The notes under the pieces were generated by a model that saw only the letters and a list, made by a program, of their open reading frames with translations, was not told the origin of the DNA and searched no databases. Below are positions 47,455 through 56,062 of a stretch of 64,000 nt of DNA, piece after piece; within the stretch, counting starts at the first letter, position 1, and every line of letters begins with the position of its first letter. Both the position numbers and the translations under genes were made by a program. The DNA is from CANKHA01 sp963731585. Lineage in GTDB: Bacteria; Pseudomonadota; Alphaproteobacteria; Rhizobiales; Xanthobacteraceae. The DNA lies in NCBI GenBank assembly GCA_963731585.1, contig CAVSWC010000013.1, positions 124,001-188,000 on the forward strand, written 5' to 3'.

Positions 47455-48729
47455 ATGAATAAGCGCGCCGCCCGCCGCCGTTTGCCGGCCGGCCTGATCG
47501 CGCTGCGCGAACGCAATTTCGTTCTTTACACGGTCGGACAGTTCACCTCCCAGCTCGGCAGTTGGATCGAGCTCACCGCAGTGAGCTGGATCGTTTACGA
47601 GATGACGAATTCCCCCCTGCTGCTGGGGCTTGTCGGCCTGTTCCGCGCCACCCCGACCATTCTCTTGGCGCTGTTCGGCGGCGCCATTGCCGATCGGGTG
47701 CCACGGCGCCTGCTGCTGATGTGCACGGAATCGACCATGCTCACGGTCTCGCTCGTCATGGGCATCCTGTCGTTCACCGGCCATCTGGAATACTGGCATC
47801 TTTACGCGTTGAACCTGGTCAGCGGCACGCTGCAGGCCTTCTCGGTGCCCTCGCGTCACGCGCTGTTTGCCGGGCTGGTGCCGCGCGAGGCGATGTCGAG
47901 CGCGGTCACCTTGAACTCGGTAGCGGTGCGTGGCGGCGGCTTCATCGGCCCTTCGATCGCCGGCCTGGCGCTGGTGCTCGGGGGTTATTCGCTGCCGTTC
48001 TTCCTCAACGCCGCCAGTTTCGTCGCGATGCTCACCGCGCTTTGGATGATGCGCTTGCCGAAAGCGCAGGCGAACGCGACCGACAAACATCCGCCCTTGC
48101 GCGAAGGGATCACCGAAGGGGTGAAGTTCGTCTGGCGCACGCCGGTCTTGCGCGTCGCCTTGCTGCTCGAACTCGCGACCGGCTTGTTCGGCCACAATGC
48201 CGCGCTCATTACCATCCTGGTGCGCGACGTGCTGAATGCCGGGCCGGAATCCCTCGGCCTGCTGCTGAGCGCCACCGGGGCGGGCGCCTTGATCGGCATG
48301 ACGCTGCTGCTCAGCTTCCCGGTCAAGCAGCACGGCCGGCTGATCCTGACGCTGGGCGTTCTCTATGCCGGGCTCTGGGCCGGCGTCGGCGTGTCGCACC
48401 TGATCTGGCTTTCAGCGCTGCTTTTGCTCGCGCTCGGCACGGTCGACAGCATGTGGGGCGTGACGCGCAACACGCTGGCGCAATTGCTGACCCCCGACGC
48501 GCTGCGCGGCCGCGTGATGTCGGTGGTGATGCTGGTGACCCGCGGCGCCTCTCAGCTCGGCCGCGTGCAAAGCGGCTTCACGGTGGGACTGATCGGAGCG
48601 CAGCCGGCGGTGCTGTTGGGCGCCGCCGTTATGGGCGCGGCCATCCTGGCCTCATGGCGCGTGCCGATGCCGGAATATAGCGGCAGGCTGGTGCCGCCGC
48701 AAACCGAAGAACCCCCCGAGCAACATTAG
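47455..48729 (+). CDS. MFS transporter (EntS/MFS_3-like)
   Basis: A 424-residue major facilitator with twelve predicted helices. RERNFVLYTVGQFTSQLGSW is the first helix. The MFS motif A equivalent is GGAIADRVPRRLLLM, and a charged central loop (about 200-220) joins the two halves. The subfamily includes EntS-type exporters, so export of a metabolite or toxic intermediate is as likely as uptake. The ATG at 47455 overlaps an upstream tga. It is the only plus-strand gene within the catabolic island and is divergent from the RraA-type aldolase. Confidence 0.8.
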   Translation: MNKRAARRRLPAGLIALRERNFVLYTVGQFTSQLGSWIELTAVSWIVYEMTNSPLLLGLVGLFRATPTILLALFGGAIADRVPRRLLLMCTESTMLTVSLVMGILSFTGHLEYWHLYALNLVSGTLQAFSVPSRHALFAGLVPREAMSSAVTLNSVAVRGGGFIGPSIAGLALVLGGYSLPFFLNAASFVAMLTALWMMRLPKAQANATDKHPPLREGITEGVKFVWRTPVLRVALLLELATGLFGHNAALITILVRDVLNAGPESLGLLLSATGAGALIGMTLLLSFPVKQHGRLILTLGVLYAGLWAGVGVSHLIWLSALLLLALGTVDSMWGVTRNTLAQLLTPDALRGRVMSVVMLVTRGASQLGRVQSGFTVGLIGAQPAVLLGAAVMGAAILASWRVPMPEYSGRLVPPQTEEPPEQH

Positions 48730-48761
48730 TTGCATTTCTTTAGGCGCCGCGCCCGCAAAAA

Positions 48762-49721
48762 CTAGACCGCCTTGGCCGTCGGCACCGGCGAACGGTACTT
48801 GGCGCAAAGTTGCTTCCAGCGTTCGGCGCGCTTCTTCTGCCGCTCCACCACCTCATCCGGGATGGTCAGGAAGGGCGGACGCAGCGGGCCGCAGTCGACA
48901 TAACCCGCCGCCTGGGTCGCGATCTTCGATCCGGTTTCCCGCCATGAAAGGTTCACCGGCACGCCCGGCGGCGGCAGCAGGTCGAGCGTGATGTCTTCGG
49001 CCAGTTTGCGGTCGCCGCGCGCCACCGCGTCGCGCAAGGCGAGCTGCGGCCACGGGCCCATCCAGGCGTCGATCGACCAGAAGCCGGCGGCGCCATGTTC
49101 GGCGAAATTGAAATACTGCGTCTGCATCACGAAGACGCTCATCTTGCCGCGCACGGTGCGCATCAGCTTGAGGAATTCCGGCACCTCGCGATGGCTGTCC
49201 TTCATGCCGATCACCGCCGGATTCTTGCTGATCTCGACGAAGGCCTCCACCGGGATCTTGATATTGTGCAAAGTGGGGTTGTGATAGATCATGATGTTCA
49301 GCTTGGGGAACATCTCGCCGATCTCGCGGTAGAAGCGCACGGCGTTGTCCACCGTCGAGGGGAAATAGAACGGCACGCCCAGCAGCACGCCGTCGGCGCC
49401 GGACTTCTCCACCATCTTCATCTTCTGCACCACCTCGCGGCTGTTGAGCGAGGTCGTGCCGACGAACACCGGCACGCGCTTCTTGGCGGCGGCGACGGTT
49501 TCGTTGGCGAGCACTTCGAATTCATCCGGCAAAAGGGTGTGGAATTCGCCGAAGCTGCCGGCGGCGGCCATCACGTTGGCGCCGTCGCCGATCATGCGGT
49601 CGACGCCTTTGTGCAACTTGGCCACGTCGACGGTGGAGGTCGCGCGGATGTCGGCCGCGTTGTCGGTGGCGAAGGCCGGCATCATCGCCATCAGCCCGCC
49701 GATATCTTTTGCGCTCAGCAT
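48762..49721 (-). CDS. DapA-family hydratase-aldolase (NahE/PhdJ-like)
   Basis: A 319-residue class I aldolase. The Schiff-base Lys is K174 in VIGMKDSHRE and the proton-relay Tyr is Y146 in IMIYHNPT. The opening MPAFATDNAADIRATSTVDV and GTTSLNSREVV follow the hydratase-aldolase group (NahE, PhdJ), which cleaves benzylidene-pyruvates made by ring-fission dioxygenases into an aromatic aldehyde and pyruvate, rather than true dihydrodipicolinate synthase. It fits downstream of the bicupin dioxygenase at 56063. The ATG has aaggagagtgcaacg before it. Confidence 0.75.
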   Translation of the reverse strand: MLSAKDIGGLMAMMPAFATDNAADIRATSTVDVAKLHKGVDRMIGDGANVMAAAGSFGEFHTLLPDEFEVLANETVAAAKKRVPVFVGTTSLNSREVVQKMKMVEKSGADGVLLGVPFYFPSTVDNAVRFYREIGEMFPKLNIMIYHNPTLHNIKIPVEAFVEISKNPAVIGMKDSHREVPEFLKLMRTVRGKMSVFVMQTQYFNFAEHGAAGFWSIDAWMGPWPQLALRDAVARGDRKLAEDITLDLLPPPGVPVNLSWRETGSKIATQAAGYVDCGPLRPPFLTIPDEVVERQKKRAERWKQLCAKYRSPVPTAKAV

Positions 49722-49749
49722 CGTTGCACTCTCCTTGTTGCCGCGGCTG

Positions 49750-51240
49750 TTAGCCGCCGTTCAGGAATTTCAGTTTCCCGGTCCATTTGCGCTTGATCTC
49801 GTCGGCATATTCCTTGTCGACCGTGTTGACCTTCGGGAAGTCGTCCTTCCAGTGATACGGACGCACAGCATAGATGATAATGCGGCTGTTCGTCATGTCG
49901 CCGCTTTCGCGCCGTTCCGGCAGCAGCATCGGGTCGATATAGCCGGTCCAGCATCCCGTCGATGATGTCGGTCGCGGTCTTCGGGTCCCAGCGCGTGCGC
50001 CACCGCCCACATCACCTCGGCCGGGTTGGTGATGTCGATGTCGTCGTCGACGATGATGATGATGCGCCCGAGATAGGCTGCGGAGCCGCAGCCGGCCGCG
50101 ACCAGCCCCGCCATCTTGGCGTGGCCGGCATGCTGCTGCTCGATCGCGATCACATTGATGAAGCGCGTGCCGCCGCCCGGCATTTTCCAGACGCCCTTGA
50201 TGCCCGGCACGCCGGCGGCTTCCAGCTCGTCCCACAGCGCGGCGGCGCGGAACAGCGCGGAGCCGGCGATGCCGTATTGCAGCGCCGGGATGGGTCGGCA
50301 GCGCCGGCGGCGCGCCGGTGATGATCGGGTCGTTGCGGTGATAGATCGCCTTCACCTGCAGCACCGGCTCCGGCCGCGACTGGAGGCGTAGTAGCCCGGC
50401 CATTCGCCGAACGGCCCCTCGGGCATGCGACAGCTCTTCCGGCGGCGGCATGAAGCCTTCGAGCACGATCTCGGCAATCGGCCGGGAAGGGCATGCCGGT
50501 GAGCTTGCCCTTGATCAGCTCGATCGGCCGGCCGAGGCGCGCCGCCGGCGACGGCGAATTCGGATGACGCCTTCCGGCGGGGTGGACGCCGACGCGGCGC
50601 CCAGCGCCGGCGCCTGGCCGACGCTGACCGCGAACGGGACAGTGCTCGCCGCGCGCCCAGTATTTCTTGCGGATGGTGTCGCCGTGCTTGCCGGGCTCGA
50701 TGAAGATCGTTCAGCGTCTTCTCGTCCTGCACCTGCACGCGGTAGGTGCCGGCATTGACCCAGTCGCTGTCCGGATCCTTGGTGATCACCATGCATTCGG
50801 TGCCGATATAGCGGCCGCCGTCGCCCTCGTGCCATTGCGGCGTCGGGAAATTTCAGCACGTTGACCTGATCGCCGGTCATGACGTTTTCCAGCACCGGAC
50901 CGGCGGTCACGACCTGCCGGCGGGATCGGGTCGGTCTGCTTGCGGCGGTGCTTGCGATAGGTCTGCACCAGCTCGAGGCCCTTCGCCTGGACGAACATCT
51001 TTGAGGAGCGGACATTCACCACGACGCGGTAGATCGTCGGGATAGCCTTTGATCTTGCTGGAACAGCAGGATCGGCGGGACCTGCTTGGCCAGGCTCAGC
51101 GTGTAGAGCGCGCCCATCTCGAGGTGCGGATCGGCGCCATCGATGACCTCGAGCTCGCCCATCTCTTCGGCGAGTTCGAGGCATTTGCGAAGGTCGCCCA
51201 GCGCGGCGTTGCGCCTGGCCTGCTCGTTACTCTCGGGCAT
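49750..51240 (-). pseudogene. UbiD-family decarboxylase, about 13 frameshifts
   Basis: A prenylated-FMN-type decarboxylase whose pieces run in order over about 497 codons, the normal UbiD length, but in constantly changing frame. From MPESNEQARRNAALG at 51240 one can follow TIYRVVVNVRSSKMF, VVTAGPVLENVMTGDQ, MVITKDPDSDWVNAGTYRVQ, IFIEPGKHGDTIRKKYWARG, VSVGQAP, ELIKGKLTGMPFPAD, IVLEGFMPPPEE, EGPFGEWPGYY, GGTRFINVIAIE, GRIIIIVDDDIDITNPAEV and SRIIIYAVRPYHWKD. These are the family's cofactor and metal regions. Breaks are single-base, while both flanking genes are much cleaner. It would decarboxylate a hydroxylated aromatic acid if functional. Confidence 0.7.
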
Positions 51241-51275
51241 GCTGCTCCCTATCGTCGCGGCGGGTAAAGGCCGCT

Positions 51276-51786
51276 TTATTCCTTAAAGTCGGGCGAGATC
51301 TCTCTCTGCTGCAGGTCCGAGGCGAGATGCTCCTGGATCGGCACATTGATGAAGGCGGCCCAGACCGACGGCTTGTCGTCGAGATTGAAGTGCTGATGCT
51401 CGACACCGCCCGGCTTCATCGGCAGCAGCACGAGATCGCCCTTTTCCCAGTCCCAGCGCTCGCCATCGACGATGGAATAGCCTTTTCCTTCGACCACGAA
51501 GATCAACAGCCCGCCCTGGTGGACATGCCTGCCGGATTTGGTGGTGATGGTATGAATGAAGACGCGCCACTGCTGCAGCGGCGTTTCCTTGAAGGAGACA
51601 GGGTCCATGTAGAAGCGCAGCTTGCCTTGCCGCGCCTGGAACATCTCGCGGTCTTCCGAGCGGATCACCACCGGGCCCTTTGAGGTTGCGTTCCTTCAGC
51701 TCCGCGCGCTGGCGCAGCACGGCCTCATAGGGATTGTCCTTGATCGGTGGGCGTTCCCGCTCTTTGGTCCGCTCCATTTCAGCCAT
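51276..51786 (-). pseudogene. Single-domain cupin protein 2, one frameshift
   Basis: About 169 residues. From MAEMERTKERERPPIKD at 51786 a charged helix leads to the cupin. One extra base in an a-run near 51682 (aacctcaaaggg) breaks the frame; after it PVVIRSEDREMFQARQ continues. The barrel holds a metal-type pair SGRHVHQGG and VEHQHFN. The start overlaps the AAA+ ATPase stop by eight bases, so the two are probably made together. It resembles the cupin at 53967 on the other side of the ATPase. It may be a small metal enzyme, substrate sensor or partner of the ATPase. Confidence 0.65.
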
Positions 51787-53974
51787 TTTCTTTTCCCTTT
51801 GCCTTGTTGGTTTTGTCCGCTTCGAGCGCGACAAGAACGTCGGCGATGGTCGGTGCAGCGACTTGGGTAAAGCCGGTGCGCTTCATCGCGTTGCGTTTTG
51901 ATTCGTCGCAGAGTTGCCGCAGCCGCGCGCCGGAGAAGCCTCTGGTGATCGGCACGATTTTCTTGATGATGGCGTCGATTTCCTTGCGGGCCTCGAGCTT
52001 GGGCGTGCGCAGGCCAAGGCGCAGAATCTCGGCGCGCGCCTTGGCGTCGGGCAGGCCAACCGCAATATGCACGCCGAAGCGGCCGGGCCGCAGCACCGAC
52101 GGATCGATCAGATCGATGCGGTTGGTGGCGCCGAGCACGATCACGCGGGAAAGCTGCTCCACGCCATCAAGCTCAGCCAGCAACTGCCCGACCACGCGGT
52201 CGGTCGTCATCGAGCCGACATTGACGCCGCGGATCGGCGCAATGGCGTCGAGCTGATCGAAAAAGATCACCGTCGGCGCGACCTGGCGGGCGATGCGGAA
52301 GATCTGGCGCAGCCCTTCCTCGGTTTCGCCGAGCCATTTGGTGAAAATCTCAGGCCCGTCGATGGAGATGAAGTTGACCCCGCATTCATTGGCCAACGCT
52401 TTCGCCAGCAGGGTCTTGCCGGCGCCGGACGGCCCGTAGAGCAGCGCGCCGACATGCGGCGGCAGGCCGCTGGCGGTCAACAGCTGTGGATTGCGCAGCG
52501 GCAGCTCGACCGTGTCCTGCAGCCGCTGCTTGACCTCGGCGAGGCCGCCAATGTCGCTCCAGGAGACATTCGGCACCGAGATCAGCGTCTCGCGCAGCGC
52601 GGAGGGGCGGATCTGCGACAGCGCCATTTCGAAATCTTCCTGCTCGACCCGCAAATCCTGCAGCGGGATGCGGAAGGCGGCGCGATGGTCGGCAAGATTG
52701 CCGGCGCTCCTTCGCATCGCGCTGAGGCCGGCGTCGCGGCAAAGCTCCATCAGGTCGGCGCCGAGGAAACCGTGGGTGCGCTTGGCGATCTCGTCGAGAA
52801 ATTTCTGCGCCCCGTCGGACAGCGGCATCTCGCGGGTATGCACTTCGAGGATCTCGCGCCGGCCGGCAACGTCGGGCGGGCCGATGAAGATCTCGCGGTC
52901 GAACCGGCCCGGCCGGCGGAAGGCGGCGTCCACAGCATCGATCCGGTTGGTGGTCGCAACCACAATGACGGAATCGACCCGCTTCAGTCCGTCCATCAGC
53001 GACAGCAGCTGCGTCACCGTGCGGGTGTCGGCGTGCGCGCCGGTCTCGCCCCGCTTCGGCGCCATCGCATCCAATTCGTCGATGAAGATGATCGCGGGCG
53101 CATGGTGGCTCGCCTCGCTGAACATGCGGCGCAGATTGGCTTCGGTCTCGCCCGTATAGGTGCCGATAACATCCGGGCCGTTGATGTAATAGAAGCGCGC
53201 GTCCACCTCGTTCGCCACCGCGCGCGCAAGATGCGTCTTGCCCGCACCGGGCGGCCCGTAAAGGATGATGCCGCGCGGCGGATTGATGCCGAGGTGGCGA
53301 TAGACATTCGGATATTTCAGCGGCAGCTGCACCAGCTCGCGGATCAGCTTGATCTGCTTGCCGAGCCCGCCGACGTCCTCGAAGGTGATGTCGAAGGCGC
53401 CGTCCGGCAGGTGCGAGTCGTGATAATTCAGGATGACTTCGGTCGACTCGTCCACGTAACCGGGACCGTCGCTGACCTTGCCGATCTCGTAGGTGGTGCC
53501 GGCATGCGAATTGGGGAAGGGCACATAGACCACCGCGCCATTGCTGGCAGGCGTGCGGTTCTGCACCATCACCGATTTCAGGTGCGGCGTGAGATCATGC
53601 GCGAGCGAGACGTCGACGGCGGGACGCAATTCGATGCGCTTGGCCGGACCCAGCTCAGCCTTCTCGATCTCAACCTCTTCATTGAGGTGGGCCTTCAGTG
53701 CCTGCCGCACAAACCGGTCGAGCCGCGCCACCCCGCTGTCGAGATCCTGATCGAGCGGGGGATCCAGCCGCACGATGATGCTGCGCCCGCGGTCGGTGGC
53801 GACGCGCACGAAAGCATCGGCGGCAAGCCCGAGCTTCTGCATCAGCGCCGCATCGAGCCGGATCGCCAGCCGCGCGCTGTTGCCGAATTCATTCGCCAGA
53901 TGATCGACGCTCGCATGCACGTGCGGAATCCCGCCCGCGGCGTGGACGTCGTGCGAATGGCGGATGTCATCCAT
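51779..53974 (-). CDS. Cdc48/VAT-like double AAA+ ATPase with Walker B Gln in D2
   Basis: A 731-residue protein with the full p97/VAT layout: an N-domain (about 30-120, LAIRLDAALMQKLGLAAD and RFVRQALKAHLNEEVEI), D1 (about 195-440; Walker A GPPGAGKT 240-247, Walker B IIFIDELD with E300, arginine region RRPGRFDR) and D2 (about 470-700; Walker A GPSGAGKT 514-521). In D2 the Walker B reads VIFFDQLD: Q574 (codon cag, 52255-52253) replaces the catalytic Glu, so D2 should bind but hardly hydrolyse ATP. The first 25 residues contain six His. It overlaps cupin genes on both sides by eight bases. A protein-remodelling partner for a catabolic enzyme is a possible role. Confidence 0.85.
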   Translation of the reverse strand: MDDIRHSHDVHAAGGIPHVHASVDHLANEFGNSARLAIRLDAALMQKLGLAADAFVRVATDRGRSIIVRLDPPLDQDLDSGVARLDRFVRQALKAHLNEEVEIEKAELGPAKRIELRPAVDVSLAHDLTPHLKSVMVQNRTPASNGAVVYVPFPNSHAGTTYEIGKVSDGPGYVDESTEVILNYHDSHLPDGAFDITFEDVGGLGKQIKLIRELVQLPLKYPNVYRHLGINPPRGIILYGPPGAGKTHLARAVANEVDARFYYINGPDVIGTYTGETEANLRRMFSEASHHAPAIIFIDELDAMAPKRGETGAHADTRTVTQLLSLMDGLKRVDSVIVVATTNRIDAVDAAFRRPGRFDREIFIGPPDVAGRREILEVHTREMPLSDGAQKFLDEIAKRTHGFLGADLMELCRDAGLSAMRRSAGNLADHRAAFRIPLQDLRVEQEDFEMALSQIRPSALRETLISVPNVSWSDIGGLAEVKQRLQDTVELPLRNPQLLTASGLPPHVGALLYGPSGAGKTLLAKALANECGVNFISIDGPEIFTKWLGETEEGLRQIFRIARQVAPTVIFFDQLDAIAPIRGVNVGSMTTDRVVGQLLAELDGVEQLSRVIVLGATNRIDLIDPSVLRPGRFGVHIAVGLPDAKARAEILRLGLRTPKLEARKEIDAIIKKIVPITRGFSGARLRQLCDESKRNAMKRTGFTQVAAPTIADVLVALEADKTNKAKGKENG

Positions 53975-54488
53975 TCTTTTGCGCTCTGTGTTCCGGAGCC
54001 TCTTCCATCACCTCGAAACCGCAGCCGCGGTCGACGGAGGTGGCTTCGAACCAGTTCGGCTCGACCGCCAGGAATTTGGCGGTGTTCGAAGAGTCGGTGT
54101 TGAAGTGCTGCACGATAATGCCTTCGTCGCGCAGCGGCAGGTTCAGCACGTCGCCCTTTTTCCAGCTGTGCTTCACGCCGTCGATCGAAGTGTAGCCCTT
54201 GCCGTCCAGGATCATGATGACCTGCCCGCCCTGGAATTTCAGCCGGCCGGAGCGGCTGCCGGGCGGGATCTCCTGCTGATAAACCATCATCACGTTGACG
54301 ACGGTGTCCTTCAGATTGGGATGCAGATACCAGCGCATCTGTCCCATGGGATTGGTTTCGAGCGGCAGGTCCTTTTCCTTGACGACCTGCAGCGCCTGCT
54401 TGGTTTCTTCGCGCTGGCGGTCTCGCAGCGCGATCAGCTCGCCCCACATATTCCTGCCCTCAAGCAATGCTTTTCGATCTTTGGCCAT
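53967..54488 (-). CDS. Single-domain cupin protein 1
   Basis: A 173-residue protein from the ATG at 54488 (MAKDRKALLEGRNMWGEL). A charged N-terminal helix (about 1-45) precedes one cupin barrel with GRLKFQGGQVIMILDGKGY and IIVQHFN. The HxH of the first cupin motif is absent (SRSGRLKF), unlike its counterpart at 51276, so it may not bind metal in the usual way. Overlapping coding ends with the AAA+ gene indicate co-translation. Function unknown. Confidence 0.7.
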   Translation of the reverse strand: MAKDRKALLEGRNMWGELIALRDRQREETKQALQVVKEKDLPLETNPMGQMRWYLHPNLKDTVVNVMMVYQQEIPPGSRSGRLKFQGGQVIMILDGKGYTSIDGVKHSWKKGDVLNLPLRDEGIIVQHFNTDSSNTAKFLAVEPNWFEATSVDRGCGFEVMEEAPEHRAQKNG

Positions 54489-54554
54489 CAAGCAAATCTC
54501 CGGAGCCGGCAAAGCCAGCCATAACAGGTTAGCGGCGGTCGCAAAGCCGCGGGT

Positions 54555-55712
54555 TTATAGCCGACTATAGAGCTTGCGCGAATTCCCGCTCAGCAGCGCC
54601 TTCTGCATCTCGTCGTCGATGCAGTCGGTGTTCTCCACCACCCAGTTGGCCGGGTCGAGCGTCTGGTGCGGCCAGTCGGAGGAGAAGCAGAACAGGTCCT
54701 TGGCGTGGCACATCTCGAGCAGCCACGCAAAATGCGTGCGGTTCTTCGGCATGGTGATCGGCTGGGTGGAGAAGCGCACATGGTCAATGACATATTGGCT
54801 CGGTAGCTTGTGGAGCTTCTTCTCGCCGGTCGCCAACTTGCGCTCCACCAGCGCGATATCGCCGCCCGAGCCGAGATAGAAATCGTCCATCCGCAACATG
54901 AAGTCGGGCAGCCACCAGTAGCCGCCTTCCTGGAAGATCACCTTCTGGCTGGGATATTTGTCGAACAGGCCCTGCACGATCATGGCGGCGAGATGCGCCA
55001 TGCAATTGCCGGCCGGCGCATTTCCGAACAGCTCGATCCAGGTGCGCGCACCGTTCCACAGCGGCGTGAAATGCGGGAAGAAGCCCTCGCTGTGGCAGGT
55101 CAACGTCAGCCCGAATTCCTGCATGGCGTCGAGGATCGGATCGAACTTGGCATTGCCAAGCGGCTCATAGAGCGCGCTGAACGAGGTGTAGACCGTGACG
55201 AATTGCTTGTGATGGCCGACGCGGCGGATTTCTTCCGCGCCCATGAAGGGGTCGCGGTGGCAGATCATCAGCGAGGCCTTGATGCGCGGGGAAACCGGGA
55301 AAACTTCGTTGATCAGGTAGTCGTTATGCGCCGCGGCGATGGCCGCGATCATCGGCTCGTTGAAGATGCTCTGCGGCCGGTTGTAGCCGGGATTGAGGAT
55401 GACGGTGTCGGTGCCGAACTGATCGAGGATCTTGATCACGTCAGCGCCGGTGGCGGCGACGCCGTGGGTGTCCTGGCCGACGCCGGGCTTCTCGTTGGCC
55501 GGCTCCGGATTGTATTCCAGGCTGCCTACCGGATAGTGGAAAAGAAGGCTCTGGAATGGCTCCTTCAGGTAACTGCGGATCGTCTTCCACGACGGCGTGA
55601 AGTGGAAGTCGGTATCGATGACTTCCATCTGCCGGATTTTAGGATTGATCGGATCCGGAAAAACCGCCTCGGCTTTTTCCCGTTCGACGCCGCTACGGAA
55701 TGCTTCGTTCAT
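54555..55712 (-). CDS. Amidohydrolase-2 family protein (possible aromatic-acid decarboxylase/hydrolase)
   Basis: A 385-residue TIM-barrel metal enzyme. The N-terminal metal motif is IDTDFHF and the later acidic ligand is in CFSSDWPHQ; HLAAMIVQGLFDKYP and FQEGGYWWLPDFMLRMDD lie between. The ending GNSRKLYSRL is like that of the LigJ-like protein at 39781, but the two are distant. Relatives include ACMSD-type decarboxylases and LigW/LigI-like enzymes. Placed just after the ferredoxin and ring-cleavage dioxygenase genes, it should act on an intermediate of that branch. Start ATG at 55712 with gaaaggaacgacgtc upstream. Confidence 0.7.
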   Translation of the reverse strand: MNEAFRSGVEREKAEAVFPDPINPKIRQMEVIDTDFHFTPSWKTIRSYLKEPFQSLLFHYPVGSLEYNPEPANEKPGVGQDTHGVAATGADVIKILDQFGTDTVILNPGYNRPQSIFNEPMIAAIAAAHNDYLINEVFPVSPRIKASLMICHRDPFMGAEEIRRVGHHKQFVTVYTSFSALYEPLGNAKFDPILDAMQEFGLTLTCHSEGFFPHFTPLWNGARTWIELFGNAPAGNCMAHLAAMIVQGLFDKYPSQKVIFQEGGYWWLPDFMLRMDDFYLGSGGDIALVERKLATGEKKLHKLPSQYVIDHVRFSTQPITMPKNRTHFAWLLEMCHAKDLFCFSSDWPHQTLDPANWVVENTDCIDDEMQKALLSGNSRKLYSRL

Positions 55713-55743
55713 GACGTCGTTCCTTTCGACATAAGAACAGCCG

Positions 55744-56052
55744 TCAGGCGTAGAGGATCACCTGATCGCCGTCGGTCTTTACTTCATAGGTGCGGATCTT
55801 CTCGCTCTGGTCGTAGCAATGCTCGCCGGTCGCGATGTTGAAGGCCCAGTTGTGCCAGGGGCAGCGCACGACGGTGCCGCCATTGGTGATTTCGCCCTCG
55901 CACATGGAAGCGCCCTTATGCGTGCAGCGGTTGCTCATCGCGTAGAATTTTCCGTTTGAGCGGAACACGGCGACGGTTGCGCGGCCGGCCTGGAAGGCGC
56001 GCCCCTTGCCTTCGGGAATATCGTCGATCTTGCCGATCAGGTATTCCTTCAT
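55744..56052 (-). CDS. Rieske-type [2Fe-2S] ferredoxin
   Basis: A 102-residue soluble electron carrier. Cluster ligands are CTH (NRCTHKGASM) and CPWH (VVRCPWHNWAF) in the standard CxH...CxxH spacing. It is typical of ferredoxins that feed Rieske non-heme iron oxygenases, so it may serve the phthalate-dioxygenase-like protein encoded at 43948. It lies 10 bases after the bicupin dioxygenase gene and is part of the MarR-linked group. Confidence 0.85.
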   Translation of the reverse strand: MKEYLIGKIDDIPEGKGRAFQAGRATVAVFRSNGKFYAMSNRCTHKGASMCEGEITNGGTVVRCPWHNWAFNIATGEHCYDQSEKIRTYEVKTDGDQVILYA

Positions 56053-56062
56053 CGCCTCTGCC

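Noticed and set aside
48762..49721. Dihydrodipicolinate synthase for lysine synthesis
   Set aside because: The N-terminal and loop sequences match the NahE/PhdJ hydratase-aldolase group and the neighbours are catabolic.
51914..54103. A 729-residue open frame on the plus strand opposite the AAA+ gene
   Set aside because: It mirrors the ATPase codons, has no recognisable motif and is a by-product of high GC content. The minus-strand gene has complete AAA+ motifs. The same applies to the 545-residue frame opposite phnT (2651-4288) and those opposite the receptor genes.
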